In this document: piece after piece, positions 34,749 through 43,179 of the stretch | How the letters are laid out: each line of letters opens with the position of its first letter | Position numbering within the stretch: the stretch's first letter is position 1 | Assembly: GCA_030841965.1 (NCBI GenBank) | Contig: JAUUSJ010000004.1 | Span: 1-64,000, forward strand | Direction of reading: 5' to 3' | Source: Blautia sp. | GTDB taxonomy: Bacteria > Bacillota > Clostridia > Lachnospirales > Lachnospiraceae | DNA length: 64,000 bases | Position numbers and translations under genes: made by a program | The notes under the pieces: generated by a model | The model's database searches: none | The model's input: the letters and a program-made list of their open reading frames with translations, nothing else | What the model was told of the DNA's origin: nothing

Positions 34749-35288
34749 ATGAAAGATGAGGCAAAAAAGATAGGTATCATAGGAGTATTGATTATTATTA
34801 GCTTTCTGCTTCAGACGTCTATATTTCCGTTTTTTCCTTTCTTTGGAGCGGTTCCCAATATTATTCTTTTATTGGTCGTCTCAATTGCTGTCATAAATGG
34901 AAGTATACCAGCCATGCTTGCAGGGTTCCTATGTGGACTTCTCATAGACCTTATGTACGGAGGAGCATTGGGAGTCTATGCTTTTTTCTATATGTTTTTG
35001 GGATATATAAATGGATATTTTCATGTACTATTTTTTGCGGAGGCAAGTTTTTTGCCTCTCATCCTCGTATTTGTGAATGATTGCATTTATCATATTTTGA
35101 CATATTTGATATTTTTCCTGCCGCAAAGAAAATGGAATTTTTTCTTCTATTTAAGAAAAAATATTTTACCAGAATTAATTTATACAGTGATAATTTCACT
35201 TATTATGTACCAGATAGTTTTTAGAATTTATCAATGGATAACGAGAAAAAAGAAGAAGAGGAGGTCACCGCATGTTTTCAAAGTTTAG
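34749..35288 (+). CDS. mreD: Rod shape-determining protein MreD
   Basis: A 179-residue membrane protein with about six hydrophobic helices and a basic end (RKKKKRRS). MreD is a small, poorly conserved partner in the elongasome. FFGAVPNIILLLVVSIAV and AGFLCGLLIDLMYGGALGVYAF are typical family segments. Its assignment rests on both these and its place between mreC and the PBP2 gene, which it overlaps by 17 bases. Confidence 0.9.
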   Translation: MKDEAKKIGIIGVLIIISFLLQTSIFPFFPFFGAVPNIILLLVVSIAVINGSIPAMLAGFLCGLLIDLMYGGALGVYAFFYMFLGYINGYFHVLFFAEASFLPLILVFVNDCIYHILTYLIFFLPQRKWNFFFYLRKNILPELIYTVIISLIMYQIVFRIYQWITRKKKKRRSPHVFKV

Positions 35289-38163
35289 AAAATCCGTAAG
35301 CAATTTATTAGAAAATAGGATGGCAGTTTTAACTTTTGCATGTGCACTTCTTTTTTTGGCACTTATCTATCGTTTGTTTGTTTTGCAGATTGTAGAGGGG
35401 GAATTTCATGCTTCACAGTTTACGAATAAGACAAAAAAAGAGATTGTAGTAAATGGAACGCGAGGAAGTATATACGACGCTAACGGAAAGACCCTCGCCT
35501 ATGATAAATTATCTTATACGGTGTATTTTGAGAATACCGATAAGTTTGCAGAGTTGGCAGAGCAAAATAATACCTCGGAGAACGAGGAGAAGAATAAGGT
35601 CATTTATCGCTTGATAAAAAAGTTAGAGAAGAATAAAGACGAGATTATAACAGAACTTCCTATCGAGATGAAGGATGACGGAACACTTAAGTTCACAGTG
35701 AGCGGCTCGAGAAAAAAGCAATTTTTAAAAGAGGTATATGGATTATCGGATTATGAAAGTCTAAGTGGCTCGGATAAAAAGAAGGCAGATAAATTATTAA
35801 AGAGCAGTGCGCAGGATGTATTTCAATTTTTAAGAACTGGGGAGGGAGGATATAATAGTTATTCGGGAATGTTCCAAATTAGCGAAGATTACTCCAAAAA
35901 AGAGGCATTAAAGATTATGAATATTCGCTATATGCTTTATCTAAACCGTTTTTCCCAGTCCAATCCGATAAAGATAGCATCCAATATCAGTGAGGAATCT
36001 TTAGTAGAAATTCAGGAAGATGAGACAAATTTTACAGGAATTAGTATTAAAACGGATTCGATTAGAGTATATAATGATAGTAAGTATTTTTCTCATATTA
36101 TAGGATATACTGGCGCTATCTCTGATTCTGAGCTTGAGGAGGAGAATGAAAAGGAGACAGTCTACGATGCCAATGACACAATCGGAAAGACTGGCTTAGA
36201 AAAGTCTATGGAATCTTATTTAAGAGGAACAAAGGGAAAGCAAGAGGCCTATATTGACAGCATGGGAAAAGTGCTTCAAGTAACACAAAAGACAAAGGCA
36301 GAGGCGGGAAATGATATTTACTTGACGATTGACGCTGATTTACAAAAATACTGTTATGATACGCTAGAGCGCAGATTGGCTGGAATTATACTCGAGAAGT
36401 TGACAGAGAGAACAAGGGCAGATTTAGATGCAAGTGGAGATATTATGATTTCTATTGAGGATGTATATAATGCCTTTTTTGAGAATAATGTACTAGATAT
36501 CGATGAGATTTCCTCCAAGAAAGCGTCCAAGACGGAGAAAGAAGTGGCGGCTTTGTTAGAAGATAAGAAATCTCGAGTAATATCCTTTATTACGAACCAG
36601 TTGCAAAATGATAGCACAGTTCAAGGAGAGCTTGAGGGTTCTAAGAAAGAATATATGCAGTATGTATATGATTTCTTGGCGGAAGACGGAATTATCGATA
36701 AAACATTAATTGATACAGAGGATGAAAATTACAAGAAATGGCGCGAGGAGAGGAAATCTTTACAGTATTTTTTGAAATATGCGATTAATAAAGAGTGGAT
36801 TGATATCTCCGCTTTGGATTTAGATGGCAATTATTATAGTACAAATGAGATATATGAGGCGTTAGTAGATTATATAAGAGAAGAATTAAAAGATAGGACA
36901 GACTTTGACAAACTTTTATATAAGGCTATGATACAATCAAGTGAGTTATCAGGGAGAAAAATCTGTTCCTTGCTATTGGAGCAGGGAGTTGTAGAGAGAG
37001 ATAGTGATTATGAGGATTTAGAGTCAGGCTCTATCGGGGCGTACAGCTATATCTCAGAGAAGATTAAAAAAATGGAGATAAAGCCAGACCAGCTTGCCTT
37101 AGACCCATGTTCGGGTTCTGTCGTAGTGACAGATACAGATACTGGAAATGTACTGGCATTGGTAACATATCCAAGTTATAATAATAATAAGCTGGCAAAC
37201 CATATTGATTCAAAATATTATGAATCTTTACTTGAAAATCAGACAAAACCATTGTATAATAGAGCAACTCAAGAGAAAAAAGCACCTGGCTCTACGTTTA
37301 AGCTGCTCACTAGTATCGCAGCGCTGCAAGAGAATATCATTAACGGGAAGACAAAGTTTGAGACGAAGGGTATTTTTAAGAAAGTAACTCCGTACTCAAA
37401 ATGCTGGATTTATCCAGAAAATCACGGGACAATCAATGTCTCTAAGGCAATCGGAGTTTCCTGTAACTATTTCTTTTATAATGTAGGCTATAAAATGTCT
37501 ACACAAGATGGAAAGTATCAGCCGAAAAAGGGAGTAAATTTACTTCACAAATATGCGGCGATGTTTGGATTTGATGAAAACTCAGGAATAGAAATTCCAG
37601 AGGCGACTCCAAATATAGCGACTGAAGACCCAATTCGTGCGGCCATTGGACAAAGTAATAATGCCTTTACAGCGACACAGATTTCTAGATATGTGACAGC
37701 TGTCGCCAATAAAGGTGATTTATATAGTCTGACCTTGATAGATAAGATAAAGGATAATAAAGGCGAGACTATTCAGAAAAATAACAAAGAGGAGAGAAAG
37801 ACAGAATTAGATATTAAAGATTCAGCTTGGAATTTAGTTCACAATGGCATGTATCAAGTGACACATTCAGAGGATAGCTCCGTTCATAATTTATATGGAA
37901 ATTTCAAGATAAAGGTATCGGGAAAAACTGGTACGGCACAGGAGGATAAAAAGAGAGCAAATCACTCACTCTTTGTGTCTTTTGCTCCATCGAATAAGCC
38001 GGAAGTATCGATTACAACAGTGATACCATACGGTTATACATCTTCTTATGCGGCAGAGACAACAAAAGACTTTTATAAATATTATTTTAATTTGCTTACT
38101 TCAAAAGAAAAGAAGAGTAAAAATGCGTTATCACCAACGAGCGGCACGATATCTGCCGATTAA
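35272..38163 (+). CDS. mrdA: Penicillin-binding protein 2 with large insertion
   Basis: A 963-residue class B PBP, the elongation-specific transpeptidase that pairs with RodA. One membrane helix lies near residues 18-38; GTRGSIYDANGKTLAYD is the usual dimerisation start. The catalytic motifs are STFK (Ser674), SCN (730-732) and KTG (885-887). Between DLQKYCYDTLERRL (residue about 355) and the transpeptidase core there are about 240 extra residues (364-603), acidic and helical-looking, making it about 300 residues longer than E. coli PBP2. The insertion has no recognised domain. GAGGTC stands upstream of the ATG, within mreD. Confidence 0.93.
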   Translation: MFSKFRKSVSNLLENRMAVLTFACALLFLALIYRLFVLQIVEGEFHASQFTNKTKKEIVVNGTRGSIYDANGKTLAYDKLSYTVYFENTDKFAELAEQNNTSENEEKNKVIYRLIKKLEKNKDEIITELPIEMKDDGTLKFTVSGSRKKQFLKEVYGLSDYESLSGSDKKKADKLLKSSAQDVFQFLRTGEGGYNSYSGMFQISEDYSKKEALKIMNIRYMLYLNRFSQSNPIKIASNISEESLVEIQEDETNFTGISIKTDSIRVYNDSKYFSHIIGYTGAISDSELEEENEKETVYDANDTIGKTGLEKSMESYLRGTKGKQEAYIDSMGKVLQVTQKTKAEAGNDIYLTIDADLQKYCYDTLERRLAGIILEKLTERTRADLDASGDIMISIEDVYNAFFENNVLDIDEISSKKASKTEKEVAALLEDKKSRVISFITNQLQNDSTVQGELEGSKKEYMQYVYDFLAEDGIIDKTLIDTEDENYKKWREERKSLQYFLKYAINKEWIDISALDLDGNYYSTNEIYEALVDYIREELKDRTDFDKLLYKAMIQSSELSGRKICSLLLEQGVVERDSDYEDLESGSIGAYSYISEKIKKMEIKPDQLALDPCSGSVVVTDTDTGNVLALVTYPSYNNNKLANHIDSKYYESLLENQTKPLYNRATQEKKAPGSTFKLLTSIAALQENIINGKTKFETKGIFKKVTPYSKCWIYPENHGTINVSKAIGVSCNYFFYNVGYKMSTQDGKYQPKKGVNLLHKYAAMFGFDENSGIEIPEATPNIATEDPIRAAIGQSNNAFTATQISRYVTAVANKGDLYSLTLIDKIKDNKGETIQKNNKEERKTELDIKDSAWNLVHNGMYQVTHSEDSSVHNLYGNFKIKVSGKTGTAQEDKKRANHSLFVSFAPSNKPEVSITTVIPYGYTSSYAAETTKDFYKYYFNLLTSKEKKSKNALSPTSGTISAD

Positions 38164-38198
38164 GACTCAAAAATTTCATAGTAGTAAGAGGTGAAGTC

Positions 38199-38903
38199 AT
38201 GGGTAGTCCGGTTATTATTAAGGGGAACAAATATGGATTTGTACTTGTACTGGATGAACAATTAGATTTTATTTTACTAAGAAGAGAAATTGCGGCAAAG
38301 TTCAGAGAGTCCAATCGATTTTTTAACGCAAGTAGTCAGGTTACGATTCAATTTGAGGGTCGGAAACTATCGAATGAGGAAAAAGGGTTAGTCATAGAGA
38401 CAATAAAGGAGACGACGAATCTAAATATCTCCTATATTGTGGAGGATGAAAAAAAACAGGAGACCTATTTGAGTACTCAGATAAAAGAGACAAAAAAAGA
38501 AATACAAAAAGTATCTTCTATGGAATTGCCTGCCTGGAAGAACCATTTTTATCGGGGCAATTTGACGGCAGGACAATCCATAGAGGTGAAGGGGAATATC
38601 ACCTTATTAGGGGATATCAAAAAGGGGGCATCTGTGAGCGCAAGGGGGAATATTCTTGTTATTGGACAAGTAGAGGGGGTAGTCTTTGCGGGCTATCCAA
38701 ATCATAGTCAATGTTTTGTTATGGCGCTTAATTTAAATCCCTCGCAGCTTCGCATAGGGAAGATACATTTATATGAAAAAAAGAGAAAAATTCCGAAGAA
38801 GGCACCAAGCGATGACAATCAAATAAAACCACAATTTGCTTTTGTAGAGAAAGGCTCTATTCGCATGGAGTTATTAGAAAAGACATCCAGATATCATATA
38901 TAA
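38199..38903 (+). CDS. minC: Septum site-determining protein MinC
   Basis: A 234-residue division inhibitor that blocks FtsZ polymers away from midcell. The N-terminal FtsZ-binding domain begins VIIKGNKYGFVLVLDE. The C-terminal beta-helix holds GNLTAGQSIEVKGNITLLGDIKKGASVSARGN-type repeats, with the MinD-interacting RGN motif. The ATG has AGGTG nearby. MinD follows 100 bases later; the spacer shows no clear terminator. Confidence 0.9.
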   Translation: MGSPVIIKGNKYGFVLVLDEQLDFILLRREIAAKFRESNRFFNASSQVTIQFEGRKLSNEEKGLVIETIKETTNLNISYIVEDEKKQETYLSTQIKETKKEIQKVSSMELPAWKNHFYRGNLTAGQSIEVKGNITLLGDIKKGASVSARGNILVIGQVEGVVFAGYPNHSQCFVMALNLNPSQLRIGKIHLYEKKRKIPKKAPSDDNQIKPQFAFVEKGSIRMELLEKTSRYHI

Positions 38904-39003
38904 GAGAGGACAAAGTTATTTCTTATAAGTTTATGAGCGAGGAAGAGTTGCAAATCGTAAAATAAGAATTTTATAGTAGAAAGGCAGTATTGGAGGAATA
39001 AAA

Positions 39004-39795
39004 ATGAGTGAGGTCATTGTAATTACATCTGGTAAGGGTGGCGTTGGAAAGACAACTACTACAGCCAATATAGGGGCTGGACTTGCAAAAATGGGAAAAA
39101 AGGTTGTTTTAGTCGATACAGATATCGGGCTTCGCAATTTGGATGTAGTCATGGGATTGGAAAATCGCATCGTCTATAATTTGGTAGATGTCGTGGAGAG
39201 CAATTGCCGTATGAGACAGGCGCTGATAAAGGATAAGAGATATCCAAATCTCTCCCTCATGCCGTCTGCTCAGACGAGGGATAAGACCGCAGTTACCCCG
39301 GAGCAGATGAAGAAATTAATCGAGGAGCTGAAAGAGGAATTTGAATATATTATACTGGATTGTCCAGCGGGAATCGAGAGAGGATTTCAAAATGCGATCG
39401 CTGGAGCCACATCCGCCATTATCGTCACGACACCGGAAGTTTCGGCCATCCGAGATGCGGACCGAATTATCGGCCTGTTGGAGGCAAGTGAGATAAAGGA
39501 TATATCCCTTATTGTAAATAAAATTCGAGTGAATATGGTAAAAAGAGGAGATATGATGTCGGTGGAGGATGTTCTTGATATTTTGGCGATAGATTTATTG
39601 GGAATTGTTCCAGATGACGAGAATATTGTAGTTGCGTCCAACGAAGGTGAGCCGCTAGTTGGTTCCTACTCAAAGGCTGGGACAGCCTATATGAATATAT
39701 GTGGAAGAATTTTAGGAGAGGATATTCCATTTCTGGATTTAGAGAGGGAAAATCTTTTGTACCGAGTGAGAAGACTTTTCAAAAAAGAGTATTAG
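39004..39795 (+). CDS. minD: Septum site-determining protein MinD
   Basis: A 263-residue deviant-Walker ATPase that recruits MinC to the membrane. Walker A is SGKGGVGKTTTTANIG, with the signature lysine; VDTDIGLRNLDVVMGLE and DCPAGIERGFQNA follow. The last residues (LLYRVRRLFKKEY) form the amphipathic membrane-targeting helix. The next gene is rodA, so minE, normally directly downstream in MinCDE bacteria, is absent here. AGGAGG lies ahead of the ATG. Confidence 0.96.
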   Translation: MSEVIVITSGKGGVGKTTTTANIGAGLAKMGKKVVLVDTDIGLRNLDVVMGLENRIVYNLVDVVESNCRMRQALIKDKRYPNLSLMPSAQTRDKTAVTPEQMKKLIEELKEEFEYIILDCPAGIERGFQNAIAGATSAIIVTTPEVSAIRDADRIIGLLEASEIKDISLIVNKIRVNMVKRGDMMSVEDVLDILAIDLLGIVPDDENIVVASNEGEPLVGSYSKAGTAYMNICGRILGEDIPFLDLERENLLYRVRRLFKKEY

Positions 39796-39809
39796 AAGGA
39801 CATTGCGAT

Positions 39810-40961
39810 ATGAGGAAAAATAATAGTAAAATCCAAAAGAATTTAAGAAGATATATCGATGTCAAAAGATATAATTGGGAAAATTATAATTTGTTTTTAG
39901 CCATCATTGTATTTGCCATATGTTGTTTTGGGGTGATATGTATTCACTGTGCAGACAGCAGCTTTACCGGAAAGCAGATTTTAGGATTAATTGTGGGAAC
40001 GATTTTGATGATTATCCTTTCTTTTATCGATTACCATAAAATATGTGACTGGTACTGGGCAATCTACGGATTATTAAATCTTTTATTAGTGATGGTATTG
40101 ATCATTGGAAAGGAAGTAAATGGCTCCAAGAGATGGATAGATTTAAAGGTGATTACCTTTCAGCCGTCTGAGTTTGCCAAAATATTAATTATTTTATTCG
40201 TGGCGTCTTATATAGATGCCCACCGAAGAGAGATTGGCGAGCTATCTATGTGGATAAAATTATTTTTGTTTTGCGCTGTCCCAATCATACTTATTGTGAC
40301 AGAACCAGATTTGTCCACAACGATTGATATTGTTTGTATTTTGACGGCTATGATATTTGTGGGAGGAATTAGTCTGAAGTTTATTCGCAATACATTGCTT
40401 ATTATTATTCCAGTTATGGGAGCGGCCTTTTGGTATATACAAACTCCAGGGCAGAAATTATTAAAGCCGTATCAGCTGACGAGGGTGATGACATTTTTAC
40501 ATCCGCAAAATTATGTAGATAGCTCTGGTTATCAGCAAAATAATTCGATTATGGCGATTGGTTCTGGAAGATTATTTGGAAAAGGTTTATTTGGCAGCTC
40601 TGATATAAAGGGAAGCAGTACCGGGTTGATTTCCGAGCAGCAGACAGATTTTATTTTCTCAGTGGTGGGAGAATCCGTAGGTTTTATTGGCAGTGTTATT
40701 GTTATTGCATTTTTAGCCTTAATAGTGTTACAATGTATAGTAGTGGCAAGAAGAGCGAGAGATATCTCTGGGAAATTGATTGCGACAGGGATGGCTGCGC
40801 TTGTATGTTTTCAGTCGTTTATTAATATCGGTGTTGCCACTGCGTTATTGCCAAATACGGGGCTGCCGTTGCCGTTTTTGAGCTACGGGTTGACCTCGTT
40901 AATCAGTAACATGATGGGGATAGGTGTAGTGTTAAATATTAGTTTGCAAAGAAGACGTTAG
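39810..40961 (+). CDS. rodA: SEDS peptidoglycan polymerase RodA
   Basis: A 383-residue polytopic SEDS protein, the glycosyltransferase that polymerises glycan strands with PBP2 during elongation. About ten hydrophobic segments are seen. Family marks are SKRWIDL, FQPSEFAKI, VTEPDLSTT and the QQTDFIFSVVGES segment carrying the catalytic aspartate. The open frame extends back into minD, but ATG 39810, preceded by GAAGGA nine bases upstream and 14 bases after the minD stop, is the natural start. Confidence 0.93.
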   Translation: MRKNNSKIQKNLRRYIDVKRYNWENYNLFLAIIVFAICCFGVICIHCADSSFTGKQILGLIVGTILMIILSFIDYHKICDWYWAIYGLLNLLLVMVLIIGKEVNGSKRWIDLKVITFQPSEFAKILIILFVASYIDAHRREIGELSMWIKLFLFCAVPIILIVTEPDLSTTIDIVCILTAMIFVGGISLKFIRNTLLIIIPVMGAAFWYIQTPGQKLLKPYQLTRVMTFLHPQNYVDSSGYQQNNSIMAIGSGRLFGKGLFGSSDIKGSSTGLISEQQTDFIFSVVGESVGFIGSVIVIAFLALIVLQCIVVARRARDISGKLIATGMAALVCFQSFINIGVATALLPNTGLPLPFLSYGLTSLISNMMGIGVVLNISLQRRR

Positions 40962-40971
40962 GAGGAAGAAA

Positions 40972-41367
40972 ATGACAATAGGTTTAATCGCACACGATGC
41001 AAAGAAGAAATTAATGCAAAATTTTTGTATTGCGTACAGGGGTATTTTGAATAAGCACACACTTTGTGCTACTGCAACGACAGGAAGATTAATTGAGGAA
41101 GTAACCAATTTAGATGTACATAAATACTTGGCTGGTCATCTAGGTGGACAGCAGCAGCTTGCATCTGAAATTGAAAATAACTTGATTGATATGGTAATTT
41201 TCTTAAGAGACCCTCAGAAACCAAAAAAACATGAGCCAGATATTTTTAATATTCTTCGTCTATGTGATGTTCACAATATTCCAGTTGCGACAAACTTAGC
41301 AACAGCGGAGCTACTTGTGAAGGCGTTAGATAGAGGAGATTTGGGCTGGAGAGAGATGTATAAATAA
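40972..41367 (+). CDS. mgsA: Methylglyoxal synthase
   Basis: A 131-residue enzyme converting dihydroxyacetone phosphate to methylglyoxal and phosphate, a bypass that relieves sugar phosphate stress. Conserved blocks: LIAHDAKKKLM, TGRLIEE, SGPLGGDQQ-equivalent AGHLGGQQQLASEI, MVIFLRDP with the catalytic Asp, and HEPDIFNILRLCDVHNIPVATN. AGGAGG precedes the ATG. Its position after rodA is conserved in many Clostridia without an obvious functional link. Confidence 0.94.
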   Translation: MTIGLIAHDAKKKLMQNFCIAYRGILNKHTLCATATTGRLIEEVTNLDVHKYLAGHLGGQQQLASEIENNLIDMVIFLRDPQKPKKHEPDIFNILRLCDVHNIPVATNLATAELLVKALDRGDLGWREMYK

Positions 41368-41378
41368 GGAATTTTAAC

Positions 41379-42380
41379 ATGAAGAAAAAGATAGTATATT
41401 TAATGATGGGAGTATTATTATCCTCGTTTTCTCTGACGGGATGTGATTCCTCTTTATCGTCTTTATCCTCAGTGACCTCTTTTTTTACGTATGATGATGC
41501 GTATGAGACTGTGTATGAGGAAGATGATTCATTACAATACGGAAGTAAAGTAAACGGTATGGCGAAGGACTTAGTCGTAATATCGAAGGACGAGCAGACA
41601 GATAAAAAATACAAAAGAAAAGACTTGCACGGAGCCCTCTGTATCGATTTAGATACAGAGGAGGTCTTGCAAAAATATAAAGCATTTAAAAAGGTATATC
41701 CAGCAAGTATTACAAAAGTCATGACAGCGATAGTCGTCTTAGAGAATGCAGATTTGGACGATGTCGTGACCGTAGATGAGAATATTTCATTTAAGGAAGA
41801 TGACGCGGTAAAGCTTGGATTAAAGAAGGGGTATAAGGCGACGGTGGACCAATTGCTTAACGCTTTGTTGGTACACTCGACCAATGATGCGGCGATTGTT
41901 TTGGCAAAACATGTGGCGGGCTCCGAGGAGGCGTTTGTCGATATGATGAATGAGGAGGCAAAAAAGCTTGGGGCGACAGGGACACATTTTTCTAATTCTC
42001 ATGGTTTACATGAAAAAGACCATTATACAACCCCGTATGACCTTTATCTGATTTTTAGAAAGGCATGTACTTATGATAAGTTTATAGAGGTAGTCAGTCA
42101 ATCGGAATGTGAGTTTGTCTATGAGGATGCAGACGGAGACGAGAGGGTATTGGATATGGAAAGCTCCAATCAATATCTGACGGGAGAGAGAGAGCTTCCA
42201 GAAGGAGTTAAGATGATTGGAGGAAAGACAGGTACGACAGATGCGGCAGGCTCTTGTCTTATTGTCCTCACGAAGAATGAAGATGAGGATGAACTGATAA
42301 CTGTCGTGCTCGGTGCAGACGATAAAGATGACCTATACCGTGATATGTCAGAATTAATATCAAAAACGAGCAAAAAATAG
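41379..42380 (+). CDS. Lipoprotein D-alanyl-D-alanine carboxypeptidase
   Basis: A 333-residue serine carboxypeptidase of the PBP5/DacA family, which trims the terminal D-Ala of peptidoglycan stem peptides. The nucleophile is Ser110 in ASITKVM (SxxK, Lys113), SxN is STN in HSTNDAAIVLA, and KTG is at 283-285. Unlike classical PBP5, the front carries a lipobox (SLTGC, Cys22), so it should be lipid-anchored, and the C-terminal PBP5 domain and amphipathic anchor are missing; it ends shortly after the catalytic domain. The region just after Cys22 is Ser-rich, then acidic. Twelve bases separate it from mgsA. Confidence 0.9.
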   Translation: MKKKIVYLMMGVLLSSFSLTGCDSSLSSLSSVTSFFTYDDAYETVYEEDDSLQYGSKVNGMAKDLVVISKDEQTDKKYKRKDLHGALCIDLDTEEVLQKYKAFKKVYPASITKVMTAIVVLENADLDDVVTVDENISFKEDDAVKLGLKKGYKATVDQLLNALLVHSTNDAAIVLAKHVAGSEEAFVDMMNEEAKKLGATGTHFSNSHGLHEKDHYTTPYDLYLIFRKACTYDKFIEVVSQSECEFVYEDADGDERVLDMESSNQYLTGERELPEGVKMIGGKTGTTDAAGSCLIVLTKNEDEDELITVVLGADDKDDLYRDMSELISKTSKK

Positions 42381-42409
42381 TTGTTATTTTAGTCAAAATA
42401 CACTATAAT
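42381..42409 (+). promoter_or_regulatory. Strong promoter for the P-loop protein gene
   Basis: TTGTTA at 42381-42386, 17-bp spacer, TATAAT at 42404-42409. Transcription would start near 42416, at the base of the first hairpin of the leader. Confidence 0.7.
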
Positions 42410-42415
42410 AATAAA

Positions 42416-42545
42416 GTAAGAGGTGACCTCTCAGATAGCGAGGAGGATGGCTCCTTGAAGCTAAGAGGAGAACTGGAAATCCCCGTTTTTACCTGGGGAT
42501 GTCAAGACCGATATGACATATGAGAACAATAAGGAGGACAACTGT
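42416..42545 (+). ncRNA. Structured 5' leader, unassigned class
   Basis: A 130-nt leader with four successive stem-loops: AGAGG-TGA-CCTCT (42419-42431), AGGAG-GATGG-CTCCT (42441-42455), ATCCCC/GGGGAT (42479-42500) and GTCA/TGAC (42501-42517), then the AAGGAGG of the next gene. It does not match the conserved cores of riboswitches I know (c-di-GMP, ydaO, ZTP, THF, fluoride, T-box). A structured regulatory leader is likely; no ligand can be named. Confidence 0.45.
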
Positions 42546-42962
42546 ATGGTAGAGATTATTTCAGGAGTAAAAGGAAAGGGAAAAACAAAAATTTTAATTC
42601 AGAAGGTAAACGATGATATTAAGTTGACACATGGTACAATCGTTTATCTTGATAAAAACAATAAGCATATGTATGAATTGAGTAATCGTATTCGTCTTAT
42701 TGTTGTTCCAGATTATAAGATTTCAAATTGTGATATGTTCCTCGGATTCATAGCAGGAATTGTATCTCAGGATCACGATTTAGATAAGATTTATTTAGAT
42801 AGTTTCCTGACGATTGCTAAGATTGACGGTAATTTAGAGCCAACAATCAAGAAATTACAGGAAATTTCTGAGGAGTTCCAAGTAGATTTTGTTATCAGTG
42901 CATCCATTGATAAAGAAGATTTGCCAGAGGATCTTCAATCTCTCGTATCAGTTTCTTTATAG
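42546..42962 (+). CDS. Small P-loop ATP-binding protein
   Basis: A 138-residue protein starting at ATG 42546, nine bases after AAGGAGG; the frame is open further upstream but that part is the leader. Residues 5-15 (SGVKGKGKTKI) are a Walker A nucleotide site. The remainder (YLDKNNKHMYELSNRIRLIVVPDY, FLGFIAGIVSQDHDLDKIYLDS) suggests a minimal P-loop domain with a Walker B-like hydrophobic strand. Relatives in Lachnospiraceae have been labelled twitching motility protein PilT, but the rest of PilT is absent and I do not accept that name. Function unknown; own promoter, leader and terminator. Confidence 0.7.
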   Translation: MVEIISGVKGKGKTKILIQKVNDDIKLTHGTIVYLDKNNKHMYELSNRIRLIVVPDYKISNCDMFLGFIAGIVSQDHDLDKIYLDSFLTIAKIDGNLEPTIKKLQEISEEFQVDFVISASIDKEDLPEDLQSLVSVSL

Positions 42963-43032
42963 TTAAGAATAGCGGTATGTGAAGTTGCGTTTTTGTACAG
43001 AACGCTTTTCGGACAAATGAATAGAAAAAGAA

Positions 43033-43076
43033 AAAGACTGTTTCAAAAGAGGAGAACTTTTGAGACAGTCTTTTCC
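43033..43076 (+). terminator. Terminator after the P-loop gene
   Basis: AAAGACTGTTTCAAAAG pairs with CTTTTGAGACAGTCTTTT around a six-base loop and ends in a T-rich run. Confidence 0.85.
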
Positions 43077-43103
43077 TTTTCACAGAACTTACACAGTTTA
43101 TTC

Positions 43104-43132
43104 TTGAAAAATTTTGAAATTCCCTATACAAT
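43104..43132 (+). promoter_or_regulatory. Promoter for the radical SAM gene
   Basis: TTGAAA at 43104-43109, 17-bp spacer, TACAAT at 43127-43132. Confidence 0.55.
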
Positions 43133-43179
43133 AGAATGCGATATGATTAGGAAAGGGGATTTCAGTCTAGGAGAGAGAA

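Noticed and set aside
41246..41884. 212-codon minus-strand frame over the carboxypeptidase gene
   Set aside because: Antisense shadow of a gene with intact catalytic motifs; low-complexity Ser/Leu product and no ribosome site.
42546..42962. Type IV pilus PilT ATPase
   Set aside because: Only the Walker A loop is shared; length is a third of PilT and no pilus genes are near.
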